Part shown: positions 21,888 to 22,240 of the stretch, one piece after another
Layout of the letters: each line of letters opens with the position of its first letter
Numbering within the stretch: the first letter of the stretch is position 1
IMG/VR virus record: IMGVR_UViG_3300028025_001972
Span: 1-22,240 of that record
Length of the DNA stretch: 22,240 nt
DNA from: a virus
Direction: 5' to 3' (one strand)
Notes under the pieces: model-generated
Databases searched by the model: none
The model's input: only the letters and a program-made list of their open reading frames with translations
What the model was told of the DNA's origin: nothing
Translations under genes and position numbers: made by a program

Positions 21888-22088
21888 CTAAGCGTTAGCA
21901 AATATCCCTAGACCTCCTCTCTCTTTCACGCTCTCACGCGCTAGCCGCAGACTTTCGGCTTTCGTATAGCCGGAATAGATCCCCTCCCCTAGATAATCCT
22001 CTCCCCTCCACGCCGTTACGCGATAAAATGAGCCTATGATCGCATTTCCGTCACGGGTAGCCCGTAGCTCTAGCCTCTCCCTTAGCAT
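21888..22088 (-). CDS. Hypothetical actinophage-type small protein (66 aa)
   Basis: ATG 22088 overlaps the preceding zinc-ribbon gene by 7 bases. The protein is Arg-rich with a central IIGSFYRVTAWRGEDYLG strand region and a GYTKAESLRLARESVKERGGLGIF ending. The GYTKxES-R-SVKxxGG pattern is one I associate with short actinophage hypothetical proteins. No membrane segment. A nucleic-acid-binding role would suit the charge; not shown. Confidence 0.6.
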   Translation of the reverse strand: MLRERLELRATRDGNAIIGSFYRVTAWRGEDYLGEGIYSGYTKAESLRLARESVKERGGLGIFANA

Positions 22089-22219
22089 ATGACCGCCCCC
22101 TTTTGTGCCTCTTGATTGGCGCAGGGATAGCAGAAAGTCTCCGTAGGTACGCCCAAAAGAAAGGCGTCAACGCCACTAAATACCAATTCCACGCTCTCAC
22201 AGTTTTTGCATTGTTTCAT
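22082..22219 (-). CDS. Small zinc-ribbon protein (45 aa)
   Basis: ATG 22219 is preceded by AAGAGGCAAG. Cysteines C4-x2-C7 and C30-x2-C33, plus a last-position C45, give a second minimal zinc ribbon in this operon. Their spacing and a hydrophobic middle (FSGVDAFLLGVPTE) differ from the 41-residue ribbon, so the two are not recent copies. It is the first gene visible in the - strand operon; the operon start lies outside the window. Confidence 0.6.
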   Translation of the reverse strand: MKQCKNCESVELVFSGVDAFLLGVPTETFCYPCANQEAQKGAVIC

Positions 22220-22240
22220 TTCTTGCCTCTTTTCTTGTAG

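Overview
This window reads as an internal piece of a tailed double-stranded DNA phage genome infecting an actinobacterium. The host inference rests on three things in the sequence. There is a WhiB-type Fe-S regulator, a family largely confined to Actinobacteria and their phages. There is a proteasome-beta-like Ntn hydrolase. Two extended -10 promoters sit exactly where transcription would begin at the start codon, which gives the leaderless mRNAs common in this phylum. Base composition looks moderate (about mid-40s % GC by eye, not computed), lower than most cultured actinophages. Together with many virion proteins that resemble aquatic phage families, this suggests a freshwater low-GC actinobacterial host such as the acI/Nanopelagicales group. 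That last step is inference. No terminase, portal, capsid or integrase gene lies inside the window.

Layout. (1) Positions 1-11430, + strand: a tightly packed virion and lysis block. It contains two small basic proteins, small structural proteins, a collagen-like fibre, two paralogous glycine-rich adhesin-like proteins, a glycosyltransferase with its own apparent leaderless promoter, an adaptor-like protein, a second fibre with its assembly-type partner, and a large minor tail protein. The lysis cassette follows: membrane protein, lipoprotein, two-TM protein, M15-type peptidase and holin. A strong intrinsic terminator closes it. (2) 11500-12181, - strand: an HNH endonuclease and a cysteine-rich protein, converging on the lysis block with their own terminator. 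(3) 12182-12305: a divergent regulatory region with two hairpins and promoters on both strands. (4) 12306-18866, + strand: a replication and regulation operon led by the Ntn hydrolase. It encodes a Cas4/RecB-like nuclease, WhiB, a RecA/DnaB-like ATPase, a Holliday-junction-resolvase-like nuclease, a primase split into zinc-finger and TOPRIM polypeptides, a DUF1599-like protein, a sigma-like factor, a putative PD-(D/E)XK protein and an FmdB-type zinc ribbon. (5) 18929-22240, - strand: an accessory operon of very small overlapping genes that ends in a lytic transglycosylase and a cytosine-C5 methyltransferase split over two overlapping frames.

How the genes could work together. The + operon provides replication initiation (ATPase plus split primase), DNA processing (two PD-(D/E)XK nucleases) and transcription control (WhiB plus sigma-like factor; WhiB proteins of the host act through sigma region 4). 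The - operon probably modifies phage DNA and acts on the cell wall at another stage from the late lysis cassette. The virion block carries at least four fibre or adhesin-like proteins plus a sugar-transferring enzyme, which points to heavy investment in host-surface recognition. Thirteen genes too short for a usual ORF cut-off (28-59 residues, including one truncated at the window edge) were read directly from the sequence, mostly from start/stop overlaps and Shine-Dalgarno sites. No tRNA, CRISPR array, insertion sequence or attachment site was seen, and no gene-free stretch exceeds about 160 bases.
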